Made by a program: the position numbers and the translations under genes
NCBI GenBank assembly: GCA_038061815.1
Contig: JBBTYK010000007.1
Coordinates: 1 to 37,701, forward strand
Source: JBBTXJ01 sp038061815
Lineage (GTDB): Bacteria; Patescibacteriota; Patescibacteriia; Magasanikbacterales; JBBTXJ01
Length of the DNA stretch: 37,701 nucleotides
Direction of reading: 5' to 3'
Notes under the pieces: model-generated
Database searches by the model: none
Told to the model about the DNA's origin: nothing
What the model saw: the letters and a program-made list of their open reading frames with translations, nothing else
Part shown: piece after piece, positions 30,348-37,701 of the stretch
Layout: each line of letters opens with the position of its first letter
Position numbering within the stretch: the first letter of the stretch is position 1

Positions 30348-32399
30348 TTATTCAACTTTTTTACGCGCGCCGAGCACGAGCCACGTTCCTTCTTTGATGT
30401 ACGGCTCAAGAAAACGCATGAATACGCGCGTAACGGTAATGGCGGAAAACATGCTCACGAGCACGCCGATGGCGAGCGTCACCGCGAATCCGCGCACCAC
30501 GCTCGTGCCGAACCAATACAAAATGGCGCAGGCAATCAACGTGGTGACGTTGCCATCGCGAATAGCCAGCCATGCACGCGCAAATCCTTCGGTCACTGCG
30601 CGCGCATACGTCCTGCCGTCGCGCAGTTCCTCTTTCATTCGTTCAAAAATGAGAATGTTCGCGTCAACCGCCATGCCGAACGACAAAATGAGACCCGCGA
30701 TGCCGGCGAGCGTTAGCGTCACCGAAAGTAATTTGAACAGCGCAAGCAGTACCAATCCATACACGATAAGCGCCAAGCCGGCCATCACACCCGACAATCG
30801 GTAATACAAAATCATAAACAACAGCACGAGCAAAAGTCCAACGATGCCGGCGCGCAGACTTTTTATGAGCGATGCGTGTCCCAAAACCGGCCCCACGGTT
30901 GATTGGCTCACAAGCTGTACCGGCAGCGGCAGCGCGCCAGCGTTCAGGCGCTGCGCAAGCGTCTTCGCTTCGTCAATGGAAAAACTGCCGGTAATCACGG
31001 CCTGACCGCCGCTGATTTTCTGCTGTACGGTTGGAGCGCTGATGATTGAACCGTCAAGAAAAATTGCCACTGGTTTGCCGATATTGCGGCCGGTGATTTC
31101 TTCAAACAAATCGCCGCCTTCATTATCAAATTGAAGTCCAACCTGCACCTCGCCGGTTTGCTGGTCAAACTGCACGGTCGCGCGGTCAAGCTGTCTTCCT
31201 GACAATGCTGTCCGCAGCCATGGGTCAAGTTCCGGCGCGATTTCCTCCGCCGTGGTGCGGTCAATCATGATATGGCGCGCCTCATACTGCTTTTCCTTGA
31301 GCTGCGCGTATTTATAAACGAGGTGAAAACCAAACGGCGTTTCCACAGGGTCGGAAATGGCGCCTTCCGGCAACGCAAAGGCAGCCTCTTCAAAATTGGG
31401 CGTCATCGCGCCGCGTCCGAATTCGCCGAGGTCGCCGCCAAGCTGCGCGCTACCGGAATCATCGGAATTTTTTTGAGCGAGTTCCGAAAAGTTGGCGATG
31501 GTCGCCTGCGCGCGAAGAGATTGCGCCTTTTCCAGCGCTTCGTCGCGCGTTCTATCCGATTGACATCGTTCCGCGCCTTGAAAACACACAAGGATATGGC
31601 GCGCAGAAACGGAACTGACCGCCACCCGTTCGCTTTCCACTTTGATGATGTGATACCCGATGTCGCTCTCCAATATATCGCGCGCCACCGCGCCCACCCT
31701 TCCTTTTTGCTGCGCAAACTGATAGAGCTGCTTTTGCAGCGTTTCTCCGGCAGAACTGACGAACCCAATATATCCGCCGCTCTCTTTCGTTTTTACATCC
31801 TGTGAAAATTCCTTCGCGTAATCGGCAAAATTTTTCGCACCTGACAGTACGATATTCAAAACTTCTTTCGCTTTTTTGCGCTCCGCGTCATTCGCGTCGC
31901 CGAGCTGTTTTTTCTGCGCATCCGTCAACTCCGGCTGCGGATTAGGATTTTGTTCCTTAAATTCAAGCAACGGCGTTTCGCCGATTTCCTTGATTGCCTG
32001 TTTCAAATCAATGACGCCAGGTAAATCCACGATGACGCGATACGTTTCGCCCGATACGTTGGTCTGCACAAGCGGTTCGGAAACGCCCATGGCATTCACG
32101 CGGCGTTCAATAACATCGCGCGCGCCGGCAACCGCGTCATCGCGCTCCGATGAAGGCACGCCTTTCGTGTCCACTTCATAGGTGAGATGCGCGCCGCCCT
32201 GCAAATCAAGACCCAAACGGTAATCTGGAATGTTCGGCTGCGGGAGCGAAAGGCCCGAACGCGCCTTTATTGCGCCGACAAGACGCTCATACGGCGCCGG
32301 AAAATCAAAAACGAGCGCTCCGAACATCAGCACAAGAATACCGAACAGCGCCCACTTGACGTTCATTCGGCTCATTTGTTTTGATTCCTGCTTTTGCAT
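30348..32399 (-). CDS. secD: Protein translocase subunit SecD with inserted parvulin domains
   Basis: Protein of 683 residues; E. coli SecD has 615 but many bacterial forms without inserts are shorter. It has an N-terminal helix (about 15-33), the DYRLGLDLQGGAHLTYEVD signature (59-77) and the six-helix C-terminal domain (LSFGMAVDANILIFERMKEEL). Between ETPLLEFKE (141-149) and GRQLDRATVQFD (401-412) there is an insert of about 230 residues. It holds one canonical parvulin prolyl isomerase (ARHILV at 266 to FGFHLVYK at 363, with GGDLGEFGRGAM) and a degenerate relative before it (about 170-256, SGGYIGF...GYHIIKVES). The insert lies outside the membrane. Starts at ATG 32399, with 32375 and 32366 as alternatives. 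Confidence 0.96.
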   Translation of the reverse strand: MQKQESKQMSRMNVKWALFGILVLMFGALVFDFPAPYERLVGAIKARSGLSLPQPNIPDYRLGLDLQGGAHLTYEVDTKGVPSSERDDAVAGARDVIERRVNAMGVSEPLVQTNVSGETYRVIVDLPGVIDLKQAIKEIGETPLLEFKEQNPNPQPELTDAQKKQLGDANDAERKKAKEVLNIVLSGAKNFADYAKEFSQDVKTKESGGYIGFVSSAGETLQKQLYQFAQQKGRVGAVARDILESDIGYHIIKVESERVAVSSVSARHILVCFQGAERCQSDRTRDEALEKAQSLRAQATIANFSELAQKNSDDSGSAQLGGDLGEFGRGAMTPNFEEAAFALPEGAISDPVETPFGFHLVYKYAQLKEKQYEARHIMIDRTTAEEIAPELDPWLRTALSGRQLDRATVQFDQQTGEVQVGLQFDNEGGDLFEEITGRNIGKPVAIFLDGSIISAPTVQQKISGGQAVITGSFSIDEAKTLAQRLNAGALPLPVQLVSQSTVGPVLGHASLIKSLRAGIVGLLLVLLFMILYYRLSGVMAGLALIVYGLVLLALFKLLSVTLTLAGIAGLILSFGMAVDANILIFERMKEELRDGRTYARAVTEGFARAWLAIRDGNVTTLIACAILYWFGTSVVRGFAVTLAIGVLVSMFSAITVTRVFMRFLEPYIKEGTWLVLGARKKVE

Positions 32400-32404
32400 G
32401 TTGG

Positions 32405-32410
32405 AGAATA
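32405..32410 (-). promoter_or_regulatory. -10 box for secD-secF
   Basis: Minus-strand TATTCT, 5 nt before ATG 32399; -35 weak. It supports a leaderless start at 32399, but a ribosome-binding-like AGGA before ATG 32375 leaves the start open. Confidence 0.35.
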
Positions 32411-32456
32411 GTCTATCTGAACGGCCTCAAAAACGCAATGCGAGTTACGCACACCG

Positions 32457-35165
32457 TTACGCTGCGTGACACTTTTTATATTTTTTCCCTGAACCGCACG
32501 GGCAGGGTTCGTTGCGGCCAGTTTTCGGCATCGGTTCAGCGCTCTTTTGCGCTCCCCCATCCCCGTTCTCCCCTTTTACCGCGCCGCGCATCTGAATCCC
32601 CTGTTTTTCAAGCAATGACGGCGCCATCACCGCGGCCGCGCCCATTTTGAAGATGGTGTTCGCCACATCATGCTGTATGGCGCCGAGCAATTCCTGATAC
32701 ATATAATACGTCTCTTTCTTGTACTCAACCAGCGGGTCGCGCTGGGCATATCCGCGCAAGCCGATGCCGCCGCGCAGATGGTCAATGGCAACCAAATGGT
32801 CAACCCACAGCGTGTCAATGGTGCGAATCAACAGCATTTTTTCCAATTCGCGCATGATGTCCGGATTGTCAACCGCCTGTTCCATCGCATCATACGTGCG
32901 CCGCGCCGCATCCGTGCACACCGCCACCGCGCGATTCACCGCATCCTCCGCGCCATGCTCCGCCGCAATCTTTTTCAGTTCATCAACCGTCACCGGCGCC
33001 AGCGGAATTATTTTTGAGAGCGCCTCAACAATCGCATCCGTTTCCCAGCCGTCCGCGCCCGCATGCGTTTCAATGACGCCGCGCACCTCTTCATCAACCA
33101 TTGTAAGAATTACGTCTCGAAGCGCGCGATATCCTTCGCTCGTTACTTCCAGCACGCCTTCCGCCAATTCCAAAATCTCGCGACGGCGGCGATAAATCGC
33201 CTCGCGATGTTTGTTCAACACGTCATCGTATTCAAGCAAGTGCTTGCGGATGTCAAAGTTGTGGCCTTCCACTTTCTTCTGCGCGGTTTCAATGGCTTTG
33301 CTCACCATGCCCGCCTCAATCGGCACATCTTCCGGCACTTTGAGCCGCGACATCATGGAACCGATGCGCTCACCGCCAAAAATACGCATCAAATCGTCTT
33401 CCACCGATACGTAAAACTGTGTGAAGCCCGGATCACCCTGCCGACCTGAACGACCGCGGAGCTGATTATCTATGCGGCGCGATTCGTGACGCTCCGTACC
33501 GAGCACGAACAATCCGCTCGCTTCACGCACGCGCGCTGACTCATCCGAATCCGGCGGATTGCCGCCGAGCACAATGTCAACACCGCGGCCAGCCATGTTC
33601 GTGGCAAGCGTCACGGCGCCGGCGCGTCCCGCCTGCGCGATAACCTCACCTTCACGTTCGTGGTTTTTCGCGTTCAGCATCTGGTACGGAATGCCCTCGC
33701 GTTCCAGCAACAACCCCAACTCTTCGTTTTTCTCAATGGAGATGGTGCCGAGCAACACCGGCTGTCCGCGTTCATGCAACTCTTTGACATGTTTCACTAC
33801 TGCGGCAAACTTTGCCGCCTCGGTGCGATAAATCCTATCCGGCTGGTCGGCGCGCCGGTCCGATTTGTTCGTGGAAATCACCACCACTTCCAACTTGTAA
33901 ATGTTCGCGAATTCCTCCGCCTCGGTCACGGCCGTGCCCGTCATGCCAGCCAATTTTTTGTACATGCGGAAATAATTCTGGAACGTAATCGTGGCCATAG
34001 TCTGACTCTCGCGCTGGATTTTCACGCCCTCTTTAGCCTCAATCGCCTGATGCAATCCTTCCGAATAGCGCCGACCAGGCAATTTGCGGCCCGTGAATTC
34101 GTCAACGATAACCACTTCGTCGTTTTCCACCACATAATGGCGGTCGCGCTGAAACAGCGTCTGCGCGCGAAGCGCCTGTTCCACGTGATTGGCCATCCGC
34201 ATGCCGCCGGCCGTGTAAATGTTTTCCACGCCGAGCCACTGTTCCATTTTTTTGATGCCTGCATCGGTGAGGTACGTTGAACGAAGTTTTTCGTCAACTT
34301 TATAATCATCTTCTTTCACCAAACGCCGCGCGAGTTCGGCAAATTTGTAATACAGTTCCGTTGCTTCTTCCGCAGGCGCGGAAATGATAAGCGGCGTGCG
34401 CGCTTCGTCAATTAAAATGGAGTCCACTTCATCAACAATGGCATACCCGTGGCCGCGCTGCGACATTTCCGCGAGCCGCCCCACCATGTTGTCGCGGAGA
34501 TAATCAAAACCGAATTCGTTGTTGGTGCCGTAGGTGATATCGCACTGGTACGCTTCCTGCCGCGCGCATGGACGCAGGTATTCATATTTCACTTTGAACG
34601 AACCGGTAGTGTCGCGTTCCGTGTCCTGCGTACTACCCTCATCGTGTTCTTCCGATTTACTGCGATACGACGGGTCATACATAAATGTCGCGCCCTGATG
34701 TTGAATGACACCGACCGAAAGACCGAGCGCATGGTAAATCTGCCCCATCCACACGGTGTCGCGGCGGGCCAAATAATCGTTCACCGTCACGAGATGCGCG
34801 CCCGTTCCCGCGAGCGCGTTGAGATAGAGCGCGAGCGTTGCGGTGAGCGTTTTTCCTTCACCCGTGCGCATTTCCGCAATCTGTCCGCGATGGAGCGCGA
34901 TGCCGCCTTTCAACTGCACATCATAATGACGCTGACCGAGCGTGCGTTTCGCCGCTTCGCGCACAGCGGCGAACGCTTCAGGAAGCAAATTATCAAGAGG
35001 TTCTTTTTCGAGCCGCTTCCGGAACTCCTCCGTTTTCGCCTTCAATTCATCATCCGTCAAGCGCACAAAATCCGGCTCAAAAGCGTTGATTTTCGCGACA
35101 AGAGGGTCCATCTGCCGCACAACTTTGGCGTTGGGATCCCCAAAGATTTTCGTCAATAGAGACAT
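32457..35165 (-). CDS. secA: Preprotein translocase ATPase SecA
   Basis: Motor of the Sec pathway, 902 residues. Features: GGIALHRGQIAEMRTGEGKT (Walker A region), the VDSILIDEARTPLIIS Walker B region, TNMAGRGVDIVLGG and RGRSGRQGDPG of the second nucleotide-binding domain, and the C-terminal zinc motif PCPCGSGKKYKKCH. In the first nucleotide-binding domain, between LSVGVIQHQG and CDITYGTNNEFGFDYLRD, there are about 45 extra residues rich in Asp/Glu/Thr compared with E. coli. ATG 35165 (MSLLTKIFGDPNAKVV) follows an extended -10 box by 15 nt. It lies upstream of secD/secF, so all Sec motor parts are in one block. Confidence 0.97.
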   Translation of the reverse strand: MSLLTKIFGDPNAKVVRQMDPLVAKINAFEPDFVRLTDDELKAKTEEFRKRLEKEPLDNLLPEAFAAVREAAKRTLGQRHYDVQLKGGIALHRGQIAEMRTGEGKTLTATLALYLNALAGTGAHLVTVNDYLARRDTVWMGQIYHALGLSVGVIQHQGATFMYDPSYRSKSEEHDEGSTQDTERDTTGSFKVKYEYLRPCARQEAYQCDITYGTNNEFGFDYLRDNMVGRLAEMSQRGHGYAIVDEVDSILIDEARTPLIISAPAEEATELYYKFAELARRLVKEDDYKVDEKLRSTYLTDAGIKKMEQWLGVENIYTAGGMRMANHVEQALRAQTLFQRDRHYVVENDEVVIVDEFTGRKLPGRRYSEGLHQAIEAKEGVKIQRESQTMATITFQNYFRMYKKLAGMTGTAVTEAEEFANIYKLEVVVISTNKSDRRADQPDRIYRTEAAKFAAVVKHVKELHERGQPVLLGTISIEKNEELGLLLEREGIPYQMLNAKNHEREGEVIAQAGRAGAVTLATNMAGRGVDIVLGGNPPDSDESARVREASGLFVLGTERHESRRIDNQLRGRSGRQGDPGFTQFYVSVEDDLMRIFGGERIGSMMSRLKVPEDVPIEAGMVSKAIETAQKKVEGHNFDIRKHLLEYDDVLNKHREAIYRRRREILELAEGVLEVTSEGYRALRDVILTMVDEEVRGVIETHAGADGWETDAIVEALSKIIPLAPVTVDELKKIAAEHGAEDAVNRAVAVCTDAARRTYDAMEQAVDNPDIMRELEKMLLIRTIDTLWVDHLVAIDHLRGGIGLRGYAQRDPLVEYKKETYYMYQELLGAIQHDVANTIFKMGAAAVMAPSLLEKQGIQMRGAVKGENGDGGAQKSAEPMPKTGRNEPCPCGSGKKYKKCHAA

Positions 35166-35180
35166 AATAAAACCACGGCT

Positions 35181-35189
35181 ATCCTACCA
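35181..35189 (-). promoter_or_regulatory. Extended -10 box for secA
   Basis: Minus-strand TGGTAGGAT, 15 nt from the secA ATG. A good -35 is not visible, so the call is tentative. The stretch 35166-35235 holds nothing else. Confidence 0.35.
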
Positions 35190-35235
35190 CAGACAGCCGC
35201 GTTTGGGAAGGGCCGAGCTTTAACGCGGTCAACCC

Positions 35236-35265
35236 TTGACACACACCATCATCACTTGCGATAAT
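35236..35265 (+). promoter_or_regulatory. Promoter of the coiled-coil gene
   Basis: TTGACA (35236-35241), 18-nt spacer and GATAAT (35260-35265). ATG 35274 lies 8 nt past the -10 box, again a leaderless layout. Confidence 0.65.
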
Positions 35266-35273
35266 ACCTCTAT

Positions 35274-35594
35274 ATGGAGGAAACAAACAAAAAACTAGAC
35301 GACATTTTGGAAATTGTGACGTTCATCAAAGATAACGCGGCCATGCAGAGCGACATGGACGCGAGGTTTGATGAATTGAGAAGCGACATGGACGCGCGGT
35401 TTGATGAGGTGAAAAGTGAATTAAGTGCAATACGCACGGATATATCGGACATCAAACAACGGCTGACAGCGCTGGAAAAGCGCACACTGGAAGATGCTAA
35501 TGTGGCAGCGCAGGACATTTTGGAACTACGGCAACGCGTAGATGAGCTGGAACGAAAGCTCACGATTCTCGAACACGCACATCAGCCGGCATAA
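35274..35594 (+). CDS. Small coiled-coil protein
   Basis: Protein of 106 residues, predicted to be almost wholly coiled coil, with no signal or membrane segment. An internal tandem repeat is seen: SDMDARFDELR followed by SDMDARFDEVK, also visible in the DNA. Its heptads continue to the end (LELRQRVDELERKLTILEH). Function unknown; such proteins often oligomerise as partners. It ends convergently with hpf, overlapping its stop by 13 nt. Confidence 0.72.
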   Translation: MEETNKKLDDILEIVTFIKDNAAMQSDMDARFDELRSDMDARFDEVKSELSAIRTDISDIKQRLTALEKRTLEDANVAAQDILELRQRVDELERKLTILEHAHQPA

Positions 35595-35917
35595 AAACCA
35601 CCTCGTCGTTTTGCGAGACGTCTTTCTTTCAAATCAACCAATTGCCGTTGCAGTTCATCGTGCACTTCGTCAATCGCGGCGTATAAATCTTCGCCTTCTT
35701 CACGTGTGCGAACAACCGCAACGCCGGGAGCGCGCACGTGCGCTTCACAGAAAAATATCTGCCCCTTGTTGTGATGCCCCGTGGTTTTGCCAACCTCAAC
35801 ATCAACATTCGCCGTATCCGTATGCAGATACTTTTCCAGCGCCTGCATTTTTTTCTCCACCTGCGCGGCGATGGCGGCGGTCAATTCTATTCCCATGGTT
35901 TGGATGCGGATGTTCAT
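35582..35917 (-). CDS. hpf: Ribosome hibernation promoting factor (short HPF/RaiA type)
   Basis: Protein of 111 residues, single S30AE domain: MNIRIQTMGIELTAAIAAQV, KYLHTDTANVDVEVGKTTG and EGEDLYAAIDEVHDELQRQL. It binds the 30S subunit and shuts down ribosomes in stationary phase. The long-form C-terminal dimerisation domain is absent. The start codon lies 9 nt beyond a TAGAAT box carried by the upstream palindromic repeat. Confidence 0.93.
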   Translation of the reverse strand: MNIRIQTMGIELTAAIAAQVEKKMQALEKYLHTDTANVDVEVGKTTGHHNKGQIFFCEAHVRAPGVAVVRTREEGEDLYAAIDEVHDELQRQLVDLKERRLAKRRGGFYAG

Positions 35918-35922
35918 AAATT

Positions 35923-35965
35923 ATGGATTCTATCGGGCCGACGTCCGTCGGCCCTCCAGAACGAC
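35923..35965. repeat. Palindromic repeat with -10-like end upstream of hpf
   Basis: Same outer arms as 6335-6374 (ATGGATTCTATC ... CCAGAACGAC) with a perfect inner hairpin GGGCCGAC-GTCC-GTCGGCCC (35935-35954). On the minus strand it contains TAGAAT (35927-35932), 9 nt before the hpf ATG. It fills most of the gap to murB. Confidence 0.82.
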
Positions 35966-35968
35966 AAA

Positions 35969-36925
35969 TTAAAACCCGATATATTGTATCTCCTCCTCCA
36001 AATCAATGCCGAATTTTTCCGCAACGCGCTCCTTCACTTTCAACACCAGCGCGCGAACGTCCGCGGCGGTGGTGTGACCCATGTTCAAAATAAAATTGCC
36101 GTGCACATCGGACACCATCGCATCGCCGATGCGCTCGCCTTTCAAACCCGCCTGCTCAATAAGCCAACCGGCGGAAATGCGTTTTTTCGCCAAAAACTCT
36201 TCCGGCACATTTCCCCATCGCGCGTCCGGCTCTGAAAACTCATAATTTTTGAAGACGCATCCGGTGCTCGCGGCGCCCTTCGGCTGTGTTTTGTTGCGTT
36301 TATCCAGATATTCCATCATCTTTTTTAACCCGTTGCGTTCAGCATCCAGTTTCAATTTCAACGTGACGCCAAGCACAATCCCGCCGTTTTCTTTGAAAAT
36401 GCTGTGGCGATAACGAAAAGCGCATTCCGCGTTTGAAAACGTGTGCGCCTCGCCGTCCACGAGCGCATCCACGGATTCCACTACATCTTTCATCTCGCCG
36501 CCGAACGCGCCCGCATTGCCGCGCACGGCGCCTCCCGCAGTGCCGGGCACGCCAATCCCCCACTCAAATCCCGTGAGACCGCCGTCTATGGATGCGCGCG
36601 CCAGCGCCGCCGTCAGAATGCCGCCATCGGCAATGACGCGGTCATCCGCAACGCTGTACGCATTCATTTCTATTTTAATCGCCATGCCGTCAAATCCTTC
36701 ATCCGCAACCAGCATGTTGCTTCCGCCGCCGAACACAAAATACGGCAACGAGTGTTCGTGCGCGAGCGTAAGCGCTTGTTTCAGTTCGTCCACGCTTTTC
36801 ACCGGCACGAGATACTTCGCCGGCCCGCCAATTTTGAATGTGGTGTACGCGCCAAGCCGCGCGCTCTGTTTCGCGTTGGGGAATGCGGCTTCAATTTGTT
36901 CCCAGATTTTGTCATTGCTGGACAT
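35969..36925 (-). CDS. murB: UDP-N-acetylenolpyruvoylglucosamine reductase
   Basis: FAD enzyme that completes UDP-MurNAc for peptidoglycan. Protein of 318 residues. FAD-binding: TTFKIGGPAKYLVPV and FGGGSNMLVADEGFDG; catalysis: ECAFRYRHSIF (Arg), PKGAASTGCVFKN (Ser) and the terminal EEEIQYIGF (Glu). It lies after murC on the same strand, separated by a palindromic repeat. Confidence 0.97.
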   Translation of the reverse strand: MSSNDKIWEQIEAAFPNAKQSARLGAYTTFKIGGPAKYLVPVKSVDELKQALTLAHEHSLPYFVFGGGSNMLVADEGFDGMAIKIEMNAYSVADDRVIADGGILTAALARASIDGGLTGFEWGIGVPGTAGGAVRGNAGAFGGEMKDVVESVDALVDGEAHTFSNAECAFRYRHSIFKENGGIVLGVTLKLKLDAERNGLKKMMEYLDKRNKTQPKGAASTGCVFKNYEFSEPDARWGNVPEEFLAKKRISAGWLIEQAGLKGERIGDAMVSDVHGNFILNMGHTTAADVRALVLKVKERVAEKFGIDLEEEIQYIGF

Positions 36926-36930
36926 AGAAA

Positions 36931-36979
36931 TTAGATCCCTCGACTCGGCCCGACTTGTCGGGCCTCGCTCTGGATGACA
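36931..36979. repeat. TTAGATCCCTCG...GGATGACA repeat between murC and murB
   Basis: Same outer arms as the copy inside the GT2 gene (12308-12356). The inner hairpin here is GGCCCGAC-TT-GTCGGGCC (36948-36965). It occupies almost the whole gap between the two genes. Confidence 0.8.
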
Positions 36980-37701
36980 TCATACCAACTTTCTCGCTAC
37001 TATATCAATATCCCCCGCGCCCATGATGACCACCACATCATCCTTTTTCATGTTGGCGCGGAGCCAGGATTCAGTTTCATCAAGCGTAGCGGTATATGCC
37101 ACTTTTCTTCCATCCTGAGCGAGTCCGCCTGGGCGGACGAGTCGAAGGACTGCATCCGCCAATTTTTTTGACGTCACATCATGGTCTTTATCCTCCTCAC
37201 GTCCGGCCACGTCATAAATCTCATTCAAAACCAACACATCCACCGGCGCGCGCGAAAGCGCGTCCACAAACTCTGTGAACAAATTTTTTGTTCTATTGTG
37301 CTGATGGGGCTGGAACACCAAAATCACGCGCCGTTTTGGATACAATTCCCGCACCATCTTCATGGTCTCGCGGATGGCCGTGGGATGATGGCCGTAGTCC
37401 GAATAGATAACAGCGCCGTCACGCTCCCCCACCTTTTCAAACCGCCGCCAAATGCCGCGAAACTCCGCGGCAACGCGCTCAATCACCGGTTTCGGCACGC
37501 CGACAAGCGCGGCCGCCATGCCCGCCGCTACGGCATTTCGCACATTAAACGCGCCCGGCACGCCAACTGCCATCTTTTCCGATTCCTTCCCAAACACCCG
37601 CGTCTCCCCCTTCCATTTCAACTGCTGGCAGCCGTAATCATCTGACGAACGAATGAGCACGCCGTCCTTCGGCAATACATCAACAAATTCCTGATACACC
37701 T
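36980..37701 (-). CDS. murC: UDP-N-acetylmuramate-L-alanine ligase, 5' end beyond the window
   Basis: Adds L-alanine to UDP-MurNAc, the first amino acid of the peptidoglycan stem. About 240 C-terminal residues are in the window, out of about 460; the ATP-binding start lies beyond the right edge. Motifs: GIWRRFEKVGERDG, YSDYGHHPTAIRETMKMV, LVFQPHQHNRTKNLF and the end VVIMGAGDIDIVARKLV. About a dozen residues (LVRPGGLAQDG) come from a palindromic repeat in frame (37114-37148), placed between the HDVTSKKLADAV helix and the next strand. Downstream is murB. Confidence 0.96.
   Translation of the reverse strand, partial: VYQEFVDVLPKDGVLIRSSDDYGCQQLKWKGETRVFGKESEKMAVGVPGAFNVRNAVAAGMAAALVGVPKPVIERVAAEFRGIWRRFEKVGERDGAVIYSDYGHHPTAIRETMKMVRELYPKRRVILVFQPHQHNRTKNLFTEFVDALSRAPVDVLVLNEIYDVAGREEDKDHDVTSKKLADAVLRLVRPGGLAQDGRKVAYTATLDETESWLRANMKKDDVVVIMGAGDIDIVARKLV
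37114..37148. repeat. CCTGAGCG...CGAAGG repeat inside murC
   Basis: Palindromic element with a perfect inner hairpin GTCCGCC-TG-GGCGGAC. It keeps the murC frame open. Same outer ends as 10189, 11799 and 22631. Confidence 0.8.

Noticed and set aside
35236..35594. Coiled-coil gene as phage- or toxin-antitoxin-related
   Set aside because: No toxin partner, nuclease or phage gene is adjacent; coiled coils alone are not diagnostic.
9482..37148. Palindromic repeats as CRISPR repeats or insertion sequences
   Set aside because: They are single, dispersed, variable in the centre, not regularly spaced, and no transposase or cas gene is present.

Overview
The window is a dense, mostly housekeeping segment of a small bacterial genome. 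It best fits the Candidate Phyla Radiation (Patescibacteria), probably a Parcubacteria-type lineage. The evidence is indirect: a short alanyl-tRNA synthetase, a helicase-dead PriA, an RpoA without its C-terminal domain, a SecD carrying parvulin domains, a paired membrane protein and VirD4/HerA-like ATPase, very tight gene packing, and many transcripts that appear leaderless. TGA is used as a normal stop at many genes, so the recoded-TGA lineages (Gracilibacteria, Absconditabacteria) are excluded.

Layout. 1-2238 (minus): thpR, a WecG/TagA glycosyltransferase and gltX, which runs off the left edge. 2286-11233 (plus): clpB under a CIRCE element, a secreted lysozyme-like repeat protein, then priA-def-fmt with 4-nt overlaps and an O-antigen-ligase-like membrane protein. 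11211-11778 (plus): a long gene-free stretch with a consensus promoter, many perfect hairpins and a strong terminator, read here as a large structured non-coding RNA of unknown family. 11824-19128 (minus): infA-rpmJ-rpsM-rpsK-rpsD-rpoA-rplQ-rplM-rpsI, followed by a polysaccharide flippase and two glycosyltransferases. 19187-21437 (minus): alaS and a GtrA-like protein. 21431-21974 (plus): a self-contained cassette with an orphan gene of atypical codon use. 21973-24618 (minus): mnmA and a fibronectin-III surface protein. 24646-29428 (minus): two membrane proteins or candidates, a VirD4/HerA-like ATPase, thymidine kinase and an alpha/beta hydrolase. 29453-35189 (minus): secF, secD and secA. 35236-37701: a coiled-coil protein (plus), then hpf, murB and the C-terminal part of murC (minus).

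Themes. One block serves translation (ribosomal proteins, RpoA, IF-1, tRNA synthetases, MnmA, Def/Fmt, HPF). A second serves export and envelope building (SecA/D/F, MurB/C, flippase, glycosyltransferases, ligase-like protein, secreted proteins, secretion-type ATPase). A third is proteostasis (ClpB under heat-shock control, parvulin domains in SecD).

Two genome-wide habits stand out. First, several start codons lie only 5-9 nt beyond a recognisable -10 box, pointing to leaderless or near-leaderless mRNAs. Second, short palindromic repeats of at least four types are scattered between genes and also lie inside reading frames without breaking them (fmt, the ligase-like gene, the GT2 gene, mnmA, murC and the tdk/hydrolase junction). 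No tRNA, rRNA, CRISPR array, transposase or prophage was seen.
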